Below are positions 11,076-20,433 of a stretch of 64,000 nucleotides of DNA, in pieces. The position numbers were made by a program, and so were the translations under genes. Each line of letters begins with the position of its first letter. The stretch's first letter is position 1. This stretch comes from DATJPW01 sp963752855 (GTDB lineage Bacteria > Desulfobacterota > Desulfomonilia > Desulfomonilales > Desulfomonilaceae). The notes under the pieces are model-generated. The model worked only from the letters and a program-made list of their open reading frames with translations, was not told the DNA's origin and ran no database searches. The stretch is from assembly GCA_963752855.1 (NCBI GenBank), contig CAVVZX010000038.1:153850-217849 (forward strand), written 5' to 3'.

Positions 11076-12465
11076 TTATTCCGTTACTCGGTGATCTTGA
11101 ATTGACCCTTCTTCATGTTCGTCGAATTCCGTGGTAGCTCTCAGGTATTGCGTTTTCAACCCGGCCTTCTTCAAAAGGTTGTAGGCCATTTCGGCGCGGC
11201 AGCCCGTTTTGCCGTGGACAACCAGCGTCTTGTCTTTGGGAAGTTCCGAAAGACGGGTCTGGAGAGTCTCCAAAGAGATGTTGACTGCTCCGGGCAGAGC
11301 GCCTTCCCGTTCAATCTCTCCTTCCCCTCGCACGTCCAGCACCATCTTGTCGACACTCGGCTTTTCCAGCAGCGCTTTAAATTCGGCCACTTCTATTTCG
11401 CCGCTGAACAGATTTCGTGAGTACTTGATTTGTGATGCAGCGAGTCCCTTGGCGATCTCCTTGCCTGCTCTTTCCCAGGCTTCGAAGCCGCCCTCAAGGA
11501 CGCTGGCCTGACTGTAACCCCACTGAGTCACAGTCTTGAAGGGTTCCGTGGCCGCGTCGAGATTACCGTCCTGATTGTAAAGAATGATCGTGGCGCCCTT
11601 GTATGACGGGAGCTGAGTCCTCAAGTGATCAATCTTGCCGTCCGCTGCTGCGACAGCGCGGGGAATGTGGCCACGCGCCATCTGAGCTTCGGACCTAAGG
11701 TCCAGCAGTATGTAGGCAGCCCCGAGCCTGTTGAGGCTCTCGATGTTTGTGATGTCGGACACCGCCAGGTGACCGGCCCTTTTCCATGCGGGCCAGCCGG
11801 CCTCAAAAACCTTGACGTTCCTGTAACCAAGCTTTTCCGCCCTCCTGGCAGACAAGAGAGCATTCACTCAACCGAAGCCGGAGCAGTAGTAGATCTGCAG
11901 GATGTCTTTGTCCTTGGGCAACAGCTTATCTTTTAGCTCGTCAAAGACCCAGATAGGCATTGCTTGGGCAGTGGGAATATGTCCGGCGTTGTACCAGTTC
12001 ACCGGCCGCCCATCCAGCAGCACGTAATTGCCTTGATCAGGACCAAAGGAGATCAGCTTCGCGACCTCGTCCACCGAGGCAAGGCGCCCGGGTGGAACCT
12101 TAACGCCCTTCTTGACCTCGACTTCTTTGGCGAAAAATTTTCCGCCCTTTTTGAGGTACAGAATCTTTACCCACTCGCCTATGGGAATCTCTTGCATGGC
12201 GCCGACATTTTTCAATGCCGTCGAGTCGTCAAAATGAAGGACTTCTGTATCCTCGCCAATCTGAATTTGGATAGTCTTTAGGTCCTGCGAGAAATCGACG
12301 AGCTTGCCATGAAAGAGTCCTGCCTCTTCTTCTGCATCGCGGCATTCCGCGCAGTGTTCACCCGACTCGGTCGGCAAGGCCGTGGCCACGACCGCTGCCC
12401 CTGGAAGCAACCAGGCTAACGCATGCGGCTGTCACTGCGATCATTTCTACCCACCTTCGTTCCAT
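11076..12465 (-). CDS. Secreted multi-rhodanese protein with in-frame UGA, probable selenoprotein
   Basis: Periplasmic rhodanese-family protein of about 460 aa. ATG at 12465 follows AAAGGAGGATTCC and starts a signal peptide (MERRWVEMIAVTAACVSL); one frame break near 12400 leads into LLPGAAVVATALPTESGE. A small beta-rich domain (HGKLVDFSQDLKTIQI) is followed by rhodanese domain 1 (VLLDGRPVNWYNAGHIPTA) ending IYYCSGFG-UGA-VNALLSA. The frame continues without shift for 263 more codons through domain 2 (YILLDLRSEAQMARGHIP, no catalytic Cys) and domain 3 (VVHGKTGCRAEMAYNLL). In rhodaneses with YCxGxxC the UGA at 11868-11870 falls on the second Cys, and a hairpin follows it. I infer selenocysteine. 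The MarR gene upstream and matching operator half-sites suggest its control. Confidence 0.8.
11839..11861 (-). promoter_or_regulatory. Candidate bacterial SECIS hairpin after UGA of the rhodanese gene
   Basis: Six bases after the UGA the mRNA reads a 9-bp stem (GCUCUCUUG with CAGGAGGGC, two G-U pairs) closing the loop UCUGC. If the last pair opens, the loop begins with G and contains GUCUGC, the same six bases as the apical loop of the E. coli fdhF SECIS. The loop starts 16 nt after the UGA, at the edge of the usual bacterial spacing. This is a hand-drawn fold with no energy calculation. Confidence 0.55.
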
Positions 12466-12650
12466 GGAATCCTCCTTTATCCGTGTGCTCCGTGACGGAA
12501 CACAGTTGACCGCAAGGTTGCTCCGAGACCGCATGGCGCATCGCAGGCTCATGCACAGTTGCTCATCCTCGATACTCCCATGATTGGCCCGTGGATAAGT
12601 TGGCCACGGAGTTAACCGGGCCGATCTATCTTACCTGCGGTAGTTTAGGT

Positions 12651-12667
12651 AGCATACTAACTAATAG
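12651..12667. promoter_or_regulatory. Likely MarR operator half-site upstream of the rhodanese gene
   Basis: AGCATACTA-ACTAA-TAG repeats the left half, spacer and first three bases of the right half of the palindrome at 13130-13152. It lies between the marR stop (12679) and the rhodanese start (12465), where a rhodanese promoter would be expected. The shared sequence suggests the same regulator binds both sites; binding is inferred. Confidence 0.6.
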
Positions 12668-12678
12668 CGCAAAAAAAA

Positions 12679-13110
12679 TTATGCGCCCAGATTACGCCTC
12701 ACACGCTCCAGAATAAGCTTCACGGCCTCTATCTCTTCCGGCTGAATTCCCCGATAGGCCTGCTCTAGAGTAGCTCGGCCGCTTTGTGAAACCTCTTCCC
12801 AGATCTCGGCCGCTTTGTCAGTGGCCATCACGCGTTTCACCCGCCTGTCGTTTGTATCCAACTGCCGTGTGACCCATCCGTCACGCTCCATCCGATCCAC
12901 CAACCTGACGGCAGTGGCAGGGGCTATCGAAAGAAGGCTGCTAAGCTCTCGTTGGGACAGTGGACCTAAAGCGGTCAGATGCGCCAGGGCCAGAAATTGC
13001 GCGCGGCTCACCTGCGTGCCTTTAAGCTTGTGTTCCAGGACAGACACAAACGCCTTGAACGTCAAGTTGCAGAGAAAACCAAGGCTCTCGTATGGATCTA
13101 GTCGGGGCAT
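12679..13110 (-). CDS. MarR family transcriptional regulator
   Basis: Winged-helix dimeric repressor of about 143 aa. The DNA-binding part is clear: LGPLSQRELSSLLSIAPATAVRLVDRMERDGWVTR followed by the wing DTNDRRVKRVMATDKAAEI. ATG at 13110 (MPRLDPYESLGF) is chosen because an earlier candidate at 13143 would lie inside the palindromic operator; AGAGGC precedes it. It is upstream of and co-oriented with the rhodanese gene, and the same site motif occurs before both genes. Autoregulation and control of the rhodanese are likely; the inducer is unknown, perhaps a thiol-reactive or sulfur compound. Confidence 0.9.
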   Translation of the reverse strand: MPRLDPYESLGFLCNLTFKAFVSVLEHKLKGTQVSRAQFLALAHLTALGPLSQRELSSLLSIAPATAVRLVDRMERDGWVTRQLDTNDRRVKRVMATDKAAEIWEEVSQSGRATLEQAYRGIQPEEIEAVKLILERVRRNLGA

Positions 13111-13129
13111 AGCGCCTCTGCTGATGATA

Positions 13130-13152
13130 AGCATACTAACCAATAGTATGCT
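13130..13152. promoter_or_regulatory. Palindromic MarR-type operator
   Basis: AGCATACTA and its exact inverse TAGTATGCT are separated by ACCAA, a perfect 9-bp inverted repeat. It lies 20 bases upstream of the marR start. The left half and spacer recur at 12651-12664 in front of the rhodanese gene. Sites of this length and symmetry are typical of MarR dimers. Confidence 0.75.
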
Positions 13153-13214
13153 AACTCACCGGCCTCGTGTTGTCAACCAAGAAATCTGCAAAACAAGATA
13201 TTCCTGCAATGGCG

Positions 13215-13287
13215 CTGACATGTGGCTGCCTGAAGAGATTTTGTACGTGGGCCTTGATGGTGATGTGAGAGAGAAATGGTGGACATA
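13215..13287 (+). repeat. Internally deleted partial copy of the LPS kinase gene
   Basis: Bases 13215-13236 match 8481-8502 and bases 13233-13287 match 8901-8955 exactly, joined at a shared AAGA. The 402 bases between (134 codons) are missing, so the frame is kept and the fragment still encodes ADMWLPEE joined to ILYVGLDGDVREKWWT. No other part of the kinase gene is present here. Confidence 0.85.
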
Positions 13288-13393
13288 AACAATCAATGGC
13301 CCACTATCTCTCGACTTAGGTTGCAAGAAAGAGCCCCCGTAACGCCTCGGGAACAAAAGAAATAATCCGAAAAATTTCAATGCCTTTAACAAC

Positions 13394-13422
13394 TTGCTTA
13401 TGGTTGGCTCCTCCAATATAAT
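13394..13422 (+). promoter_or_regulatory. Probable sigma-70 type promoter
   Basis: TTGCTT at 13394-13399 and a perfect TATAAT at 13417-13422 are separated by 17 bases, directly in front of the gene starting at 13447. A strong AGGAGG ribosome site lies at 13432-13437. Confidence 0.55.
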
Positions 13423-13446
13423 ATAGAGTGTAGGAGGTGATTAGCC

Positions 13447-13854
13447 GTGAGTAGAGAATATGACGAGCAGGCGCCTCAAGGGTCGCCGCCAAAGCAGAGA
13501 ACCATTAAGGCCAAGGAGTTCGTCGCCGCATTCAGGGAACACCCGGATGATTTCCACTTAATGGTGATGTTTTCGCTCACTAAGCAGCAGCTTAAGACAA
13601 TCTACTCTGCCTTATTGGCAAAGGGGCTACTCTCGGAATACGAGTACAACTGCCGCGAGAGGAAATTGCTGGAATCCGATGAGGAAGAGTGGAGGTCTCC
13701 GTCGGCGTCCGAAGTGGCAAATCTGATTGAGCATCCCTCGGAGGTCGTCGCCGAACTTTTGTATTCGGGCCATGAGAAGGATTCTAGTGTTACTAAAGCC
13801 CTGGAGGAATTGCAGCTCAAGAAAGAATTTGAGAAAAAACGTTTTCGAGCTTAA
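13447..13854 (+). CDS. Small protein with divergent KIKA-type N-terminal module, unknown function
   Basis: 135-aa soluble, charged protein with GTG start after TAGGAGGTGATTAGCC. Residues 17-65 (IKAKEFVAAFREHPDDF, FSLTKQQLKTIYSALLAKG) are a diverged version of a module that also begins the proteins at 23.6, 25.1, 26.0 and 38.3 kb. The rest (LESDEEEWRSPSASEVANLI and a helical, Lys-rich tail) matches nothing I know. Unlike its relatives it has no GGDEF or PilZ domain. It has its own good promoter. I suggest a regulatory adaptor; the function is unknown. Confidence 0.65.
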   Translation: MSREYDEQAPQGSPPKQRTIKAKEFVAAFREHPDDFHLMVMFSLTKQQLKTIYSALLAKGLLSEYEYNCRERKLLESDEEEWRSPSASEVANLIEHPSEVVAELLYSGHEKDSSVTKALEELQLKKEFEKKRFRA

Positions 13855-14007
13855 GCGCCGACTGCGGAACTCTGCCGAAATGTCACGATCCTAAGGACTT
13901 CTTCTTCGCAGAATTCATGTCCCCATTGCGATATCGTTGTCGAATACTCCCTGATATCATCATAATAACGATTGCTAGAATGTGACTAACTCCAACAAGT
14001 GAGTATT

Positions 14008-15199
14008 TCATGGCGTGACGGAATGAACCACATACCTGGTCACCATGCCGGTTTGCTCCATGCAGACGCTCACCAGCATAATGAGTCGCTCAAAAAGCTC
14101 GGGTCTCTCCCTTAGAGCCTCGGCTATCTTCTCTTCTATCGGATAGTCTTCTTCCAGCACCGAGTATCCGGGATCATCGATGCGGGAATCGTCAAGCGCA
14201 CGTTCGAATGTTCGATTCAGGTCCAGCGCAAGACCGGCCGCTACCTTCGAAGAACCTCTTATAACTTGATCCAGCTCGCAGCCCGCGTAGTCGCCTCCCG
14301 TCTCCAGAGCGGACACGCAAGCGTAGGATGATCGATTCTTGACCGTTTCGTTGATCATGTAGTTCGCTAAGGCTTCGAATATATGATGCCGATTTACCAA
14401 GAAATTTTTGCTAGGGGGCGCTGAGCGCCACGAAACCAGACGTCGAACAACTCCCCACAAAATCCGCGTGAGCGAAAATGGAAGCGCCCTGGCATGATAC
14501 GGTTGGGTCAAATCCTGCAGATAATGCGCAGTCCAAGCCGCAAACCGCCACCCCCAGTAAGGCGCGCCTGTTTTCATAGCGAACCGGGCCAGTTCCAAGA
14601 AGAGCCGCGCCCTTTGTCCTGAGAAGCTGATCCGGAGATCGGGGATGATCCGGGTCAACATAGGGTTCTCGTGAAGAAAAGCCATGTGGAACGCAGCCTG
14701 GGAACTCAGACCGGTCTCAATCCCAAACGGGGCGTGGCCATAGGGGTAGCCTTCGACTGCGAATAGCTCCTGATCCATTCCCCAGTCCGGCTCGTCAGAA
14801 AAAGTGGCAAAAACCTCGCTGATTTTCATCTGCTCGTGTTCAGCCGTTTGCTTGTATGAAGGCGCGGGAGGCCCGGATCGAGACATGTCATGCCCGCTGG
14901 GACCGGACAACTCTTCCGGCTCAATGGCTCGCACGTATGGAATAGTGGTCTCCGGATTGAGCTTCAGAGCGATCAGCAGGTCGCGGGGAGTCGCTATTGT
15001 GACTCCTATTTCCGCGGCGGTGTTGCTCCCCGGGCAAACGTAAATTGGCGGCTATAACATCCTGTAGGTTTTCTCCTGCCAGGGCAATGAACTCTTCAAG
15101 GCTCGTAACTTTTGTTAAGCCGGTTAATCCCGCGCAAGGGCGCACAGCAATACGGGTCAGCAGATAATGTGTGTTCCATGACAGCTTGTTGTGATTCAT
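14008..15199 (-). CDS. Zinc-dependent phospholipase C / P1 nuclease-like protein, one frame break
   Basis: About 397 aa. The N-terminus (KLSWNTHYLLTRIAV) has a Trp/His pattern like the zinc-ligand start of phospholipase C/P1 nucleases. The central AAWTAHYLQDLTQPYHAR has the His-Asp-His set typical of the family. The first section (14921-15199) and the rest (from 14934) are in different frames; the natural join is about ANLRLPG / AAEIGVTIATPRD near 15030. No clear signal peptide is seen, unusual for this fold. It starts 3 bases after the splB gene, so the two are likely one operon. The substrate is unknown. Confidence 0.65.
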
Positions 15200-15202
15200 A
15201 GG

Positions 15203-16313
15203 TTAACCTACGGTGCGAATTCTCTTTGCCGCATTATCCAGGTAAGCAGTCAGATCACTATCTGACTTCATTCTAATATCGAGGGCTTTTTCCCAGACAT
15301 ATTCGGATTCCATGCAAAAGTATACGGCGGTTTCCGGAGCGTGAAGTCTGATCCTGTCAATTATCCGCCGATAGATCTCGACACGGCGGTCCGCCTGTAA
15401 TCGGCTCTTCCCATCCAGTCCAATGAGAAAACCGTCATGGAAATATTTGATCGGGCCAAATCGATATCCCGCGATGCGTTTCAATTCAGGGGCAAACCTC
15501 AAAACGCCTAAGGATATCCAGACTACCGAGGATGGATCCACATGATCAAAGATGGCGTCCACGGTCCGGCGATATTCTTTTTCCCAGCCAGGGATCGGGA
15601 TGATCGGGTCGAAATGCAGTCCTATACCGTATCCCGATCTTTGCGCTCGGCCGGCGGCAGCCAGCCTTTTTTCGAGAGGCGCCGCCCTCTTCTCGTCTTG
15701 TCGGACCACATGCGAAGCATTGACGGAAAAGCTCAATATAACTCGCCCGCGGGGGGTCCAAGTCCAAGAGCGGATCTATAGAATCCGTTTTGGTTTTGAT
15801 TTCGAGCGATGCGTTAGTCCAGTTGGAAAAGAAATCGACGAGTCGCGAAGAAAGCCCGGTCAGGGGATCCAGGGCCAGCGAATCAGTGAATTCCCCTGTG
15901 CATATCCTATGAAATCGTTGAGAATTACGTTCCAAGTGATCCTTTAGGGCCTTTATCATATCAGCGGTGTTTACAAAGACCTCGAGCACGGGCCTGTTGA
16001 AATAAACCTGAAGAGCGCAGTATCGACAGTCCATCGGGCAACCTTGGCCGATGTGAAGAATCTCCAGCCCGCAGCAGATATAATTTGGGGTCCCGGGGCA
16101 CGGCTTTAAGAATGCGCCCTTGTGCTTCATCAGCCGAAGTATTTTTTTGCCTTGAGACAGTGGATCAGGTCCTAGATTAAGTTCCCACAGCCTATCCGCG
16201 CAGTCATTGCCTTCAAAGATTTTCGCCGCCGGAAGCTTGCTCACAATTTGGGCTGTTAGCGGCTCATCACGGGCGTCTTCATCTATCCATATCTCTTCAA
16301 TCGTAAATTTCAT
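15203..16313 (-). CDS. splB: Spore photoproduct lyase family radical SAM protein, one frame break
   Basis: SPL-like radical SAM enzyme of about 370 aa. GQGCPMDCRYCALQVYF holds the CxxxCxxC cluster motif with the SPL-type YCALQ context; LEIKTKTDSIDPLL and GLHFDPIIPIPGWEKEY are further SPL signatures. ATG at 16313 (MKFTIEEIWIDEDA) is preferred to an upstream start. The frame changes near 15725, between DPPRA and SFSVNASHVV. Family members in spore formers repair UV thymine dimers; many non-sporing bacteria have relatives of unproven function. It is followed directly by the phospholipase-like gene. Confidence 0.8.
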
Positions 16314-16402
16314 GGAATTGCACCGGTCTCTTGCCGTCATCATTGCAGCGCATGCTAGAATTCAGGATTATGCCCGCTTTCCCGTGAAGACCATAAGATA
16401 AT

Positions 16403-16428
16403 GACCGGCAAGATGCCGGTCCTACTGG
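16403..16428. repeat. REP-like hairpin element, GACCGGCA family
   Basis: GACCGGCA-AGA-TGCCGGTC followed by CTACTGG. The same element occurs at 27482 and, with a paired C-to-G change on both arms, at 35171. Position is intergenic, between splB and the ParB-like gene. Confidence 0.7.
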
Positions 16429-16469
16429 TGTTTTCATTACTCGCTGTGCGGAGTGACGGGAGCATTTCG

Positions 16470-17407
16470 CTACAGCTCGTCCTTGATTTTATTCATCAAT
16501 TTTTCAACATCGTTTCTTGAATCCGCGCGAATTTCAATATCGTACCGCTCGATCTCGACTGAGCGCGACGGGCGCACGGATACGCGATCCGAGCGAGGGA
16601 GAGTTTCGCTCCACGCCCGGAATTCGGCCTCTTTCTTTGCCAGTTCAGGGAATTTCCACGACCGCAGGAGATCTCGAAAACGATCAGCTCGTTCCGGCGC
16701 GGGAATATCCTGATCCGCCAGCGCTGCCTGCGCGTCCGCGGTTTGAATGAATTCGAGAACCGGCCGTTATGAAAAATCGACAGATCGATAAGGCGCTCTA
16801 TCACTTCCGCCTTTTTATTGGCATTCAGTCCGAGGTCCTCAGTGAATTCCAGCAGCCCTACTCTCTCGTGAGGCGGTAGCCGGGATAACAGGAAAGCTGT
16901 TTTTTCGTGAATCCGTCCCAAGGCCAGCGCTTTCAGGACCTGCTCTTCGAGGCTACCCAGCGCTCTAAGTTGCTCCAGTCGTGGTCCGAGTGGTCGGACG
17001 CCGAGTACAGGAAGGAATTGCTTTGCCACGACATCGCGAGGATACAGCTCCAGCAGCCTTTTTGCGATAACCGCCGTACACGCAGGGTCAAACCGCCTGT
17101 GAGACACATTGTCCCAGAACGCCATCAGAAATCCATCTTCTTCCGGCATGGAATCGGAAATTATCCGAACTTCAACTGAGGCCATGCCGAGTTGCGACGC
17201 AGCTTGAAGACGGCGTCTCCCGATAACCGGGATCAAGCGGCTGGACGGTCGTTCTTGTACGACCGGCTTATTGATTATTCCGACCTGCCCGATAGAATTC
17301 GCCAACGATTCCAGGCCGCGGAAACATGGGATGTAGTATGTCCTGTCAGTCAGGTCGATCTTGTCCGGATTCGTCGTATAAGGTCTGGTATGTTCGAGCC
17401 AATTCAA
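16470..17407 (-). CDS. ParB-like nuclease-domain protein, one frame break
   Basis: About 310 aa. The N-terminal part has the ParB/sulfiredoxin fold signature: LESLANSIGQVGIINKPVVQ, then LIPVIGRRRLQAASQLG. A helical middle follows (GSLEEQVLKALALGRI). After a frame change near 16745 the likely C-terminus reads PELAKKEAEFRAWSETLPR to KLMNKIKDEL and stops at 16470. No parA is nearby, so chromosome partition is doubtful; orphan ParB-like proteins of this length are common in Deltaproteobacteria. The start is uncertain and overlaps the glycosyltransferase gene upstream; a TTG at 17407 is used here. Confidence 0.65.
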
Positions 17408-18203
17408 GATAATGCTCCGCTTCTTGGTCTTTTGCCTTTTTCTTACAGCCGGATGCAACAATACCACACTTGCGGATCAGTTCTCGAATTGCCGCGCGCC
17501 GATAATCGCTTCTCAATTCCGGATCACGTAGGATCTTCAATATGGCCTGGATTCTGAACCGGTCTATCGCTGGTGTTGTTTCGGACAGTTGGTCAGGACT
17601 GCCACCATGTTTAATGACCAGGCGCTCCGGTACAAACTCTACTTCATAGTGCGCCGTGATTCGAAGCCACAAATCGTAATCCTCGGCAGCCGGCAAGCTT
17701 TCGTCAAAACAACCGATCCGATCAAATACCGCCCTGGAAATCATTACCGATGAAGGGCTAATCAAGCATCTTTCCAGCGCCCTTTCAAAAAACTTACCGC
17801 CCTGCTTCGTATGAATCTTTTTCTGCCGAACCTCTTTTCCGTCCCGCAACCAGGTTTCGTCCGTATGACATATAAAAAATGGGGCCTGTTCATTATACAT
17901 CGACGCCTGGCGGCTCAGCTTTTCAGGGCGCCACTCATCATCCGAATCCAGGAAAGCCACCAATGGGCCCGTGGAATCACGGACTCCAGCGTTACGCGCC
18001 GCTGATACGCCGCCATGTTCCTGAAACAGAGGCGACAGCTTGCCATGATATTTGGACAGCAGTTCCGGAGTTGAATCTGTGGACCCGTCATCAACGACGA
18101 TCAGTTCGAAATCCGTGAATGTCTGCCTAAGAACCGACCTGATCGCCCGTTCCACAAGATGGGCCCGATTGAACGTGGGAATGATCACACTGACGAGAGG
18201 CAA
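17346..18203 (-). CDS. Family 2 glycosyltransferase
   Basis: Intact 285-aa GT-A glycosyltransferase: VSVIIPTFNRAHLVERAI, ELIVVDDGSTDSTPEL, GVSAARNAGV, the metal-binding VAFLDSDDEW, and the acceptor-side motif AAEDYDLWLRI. The C-terminus is helical. Same subfamily as the frame-broken gene at 7.2 kb, so it may also act in LPS or polysaccharide synthesis. Its last codons overlap the ParB-like gene. Membrane segments are absent. Confidence 0.9.
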   Translation of the reverse strand: MPLVSVIIPTFNRAHLVERAIRSVLRQTFTDFELIVVDDGSTDSTPELLSKYHGKLSPLFQEHGGVSAARNAGVRDSTGPLVAFLDSDDEWRPEKLSRQASMYNEQAPFFICHTDETWLRDGKEVRQKKIHTKQGGKFFERALERCLISPSSVMISRAVFDRIGCFDESLPAAEDYDLWLRITAHYEVEFVPERLVIKHGGSPDQLSETTPAIDRFRIQAILKILRDPELRSDYRRAAIRELIRKCGIVASGCKKKAKDQEAEHYLELARTYQTLYDESGQDRPD

Positions 18204-18251
18204 GGCGTTCTTCTGCTAAACCGGAATTGGAAACCGAACGGCAATATTGTA

Positions 18252-18462
18252 ATGGAATTGTCATTGTCCGGCAATACCAGTCGCCGTGCGCATTTTGCTG
18301 GTAGAAGAAATATGGGATAGTATTGCCGCGGATCAGGAATCTGTTGAAATTACGGCGGCGCAGAAACAGGAACTGGACCGGCGCCTTGAGGCCTATCGTG
18401 CGTCCGGTGACAAAGGCTCTTCATGGGAAGAGGTGAAAGACAGAATTGCAGATGGTAAGTGA
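18252..18462 (+). CDS. Addiction module (TIGR02574-type) antitoxin, orphan, one frame break
   Basis: About 70 aa. ILLVEEIWDSIAADQE, then QKQELDRRLEAYRA and SSWEEVKDRIADGK are the typical layout of the small antitoxins usually paired with RelE/ParE-type toxins. ATG at 18252 gives MELSLS, then one base out of frame near 18268 leads into AIPVAVRILLVEE. No toxin gene follows: the next 60 bases lead into a repeat element at 18531. It may be a leftover of a toxin-antitoxin pair. Confidence 0.7.
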
Positions 18463-18530
18463 ACGATGGGGCCACAATTGGCTTTAACTCAGCCGCTCAG
18501 AACAGTGCATTCCAGTTTAACATACAATAA

Positions 18531-18600
18531 TTTTAGAGTTTTTTGGGAAGGGGCCAGGGAACCCTTTTTTGCAGAAAAAAGGGTTCCCCGGAATGCTTCT
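18531..18600 (+). repeat. Long-hairpin dispersed repeat, TTAGAGTTTTTTGGG family, copy A
   Basis: Begins TTTTAGAGTTTTTTGGGAAG and ends in GGGAACCCTTTTTT / AAAAAAGGGTTCCCC, a stem of about 14 bp. Very similar copies are at 32284, in reverse at 44841, shorter at 44981 and partial at 31301. It could act as a terminator between the flanking genes. Confidence 0.75.
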
Positions 18601-18623
18601 TGCTCTTTTCTTCCGTTCCCTGC

Positions 18624-20130
18624 TCACGCTCTCTTGATCCCCTGCCGGCGTGGAGTCTCTTTTTCATAATGGTTCTGGATCTTCTGACAAACCGCATCTT
18701 TCACGGTCTGCCATGAGCAGAAAGCAGTGGTCCGTATTTTCCCGGTGTCCACGTCTTCGTAGGCAAATACGGCCGGACAGTCTCGCAGCCGGGCGTCTTC
18801 GAGGCCTCCCTTGTCTTCGTAAGGAATCGTCATCAGAGTCAGCACGTGTTTGAAGCTTGTTCTTTCATTGAGTATCCGGTCGATTTTTTTGCCTCGAAAG
18901 AGATCCATTAGAGCCATTAAGCCGTTACGGAGGCTGCTCGGGCCGAATATCTTCCGGAAATACAATGCCTTTCCCAACAAACTGGCCGTCCTGATGAAGG
19001 TCAGGGCATTGAATAGCGTCCTGCGAATACCTATAACGGGGATAGAAGCGGCCGCGGTCGCCAGGGACCTGTCCAATTCTCTTAGACGAACCAACAGCTC
19101 CGATAGCGGCATGGTTAAATAGCTCGAAATGGGCTTGTAACTCACCCCGTCCGACACCAACAGAGTCGCGCTTTCGCAGTTCGGATGCGACCCACCCAGA
19201 GTCTGCTTGCCGAAGAACCGTGACAGAATCTCGAACTTCATCATACCTGTGGACACGAATTCAATATCCGGTATCGTTTTCTCGAAAACGTTCTCAACAC
19301 ACTCCGTGGTGGTGGGTTCCAGCTTCACTTTGCCGGGCTCCCAGCAGGGGGTCAGAGGCACGAAGGCCCATACGGACACGTGATCCTTATAATCATGGAT
19401 AAAATCAAGCATCTCGGACATATTGGAATCGTTGACTCCCACTGCCAGCGTGGTAATGACCGCCAGTTTGTTTACCCCGCACTCAACCACGTTATCGAAT
19501 GCCCTTCTCTTCACAGCGAGAGACTCGTCACCCCTGAGTCTGCGATAGATTTCCGGCTGAGTGCCGTCCAGGCCGAAATTTATTTGGATGCCCAGGGAAC
19601 AAAGATCACGACAGTATTTCTTGTCAGCCAGTCTGATGCCGTTCGTAAACACTTGCACCTGGAAACCGTATGAACGAGCGAGTCGCACGATTTCCAGAAA
19701 GTCCGGGTGGACAGTGGGTTCCCCGCCAAAGAAGCACATGTTGGGCTTTCGGTTCATTATGGAGGAAATGCCGGAAGATTTTGTCAAAATATTCGACGGG
19801 AGGCCGGTATACGAATCCCATAGCGTCCACGTACGCCAGACAAATTGGGCAATTCTGATTGCACAGGTTGGTAACGTCCACAGCGACCGTACTAGGCTTC
19901 GTATGAAGCTGGTGATCGCAAGACCCACAATCCATCGAACAGGCAGCGGCCGGAGGTTCGTGAAAATCGGCAATCTCCCTTTTCCATCGCCACTTCCGGG
20001 CGTCCTTCGTGACAAGAGACGCGGTTCGGCCGCATTCCGGGCAAAATTTGACCAGATATACTTTGTTGCTTCTGATTTCGTAGTAAGCGTCCGCGGGTTT
20101 TCCGCATCTTTCACATATGCCCAGCTTCAT
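18624..20130 (-). CDS. Radical SAM protein, tetraether-synthase-like layout, one frame break
   Basis: About 500 aa. The N-terminus has two zinc-like knuckles (CERCGKPADAYYE, KFCPECGRT), then CSMDCGSCDHQL, then VDVTNLCNQNCPICLAYVD with the radical SAM CxxxCxxC. After a frame break near 19735 follow NMCFFGGEPTVHPDF, GLDGTQPEIYRRLRG and FVPLTPCWEPG. This order of an N-terminal Cys-rich segment before the SAM cluster resembles the Tes/GrsA-type lipid-coupling group; assignment to it is only a suggestion. It is divergent from lpxB. A general radical SAM protein is the safe call. Confidence 0.75.
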
Positions 20131-20433
20131 TGTATACTCCGTAGAAACATGAAACCTTTCCGGCGCCGTTTTGCCGGAAGCGACTTACATAAGTCAGTAT
20201 CCTGAGCGCCTCTGCAATGGTGAGAATCTGCTTTTTGCGGCGCAATGCATATCACATAAATTTCGCTTGTCAAGGCAAAAGCATATTTGTTATCAGTAAA
20301 AATTGTAGTTGGTAAGCCCATCCCGTGCCCCGGCAAATTGAGAATCAAGGAAACATGCGTGATTCACCCGTCTTTTTCTTTAGGCTCCGTTCCGGGGGCC
20401 ATGCGGTAAAAACTGCAACATTGAAAGGAATTC

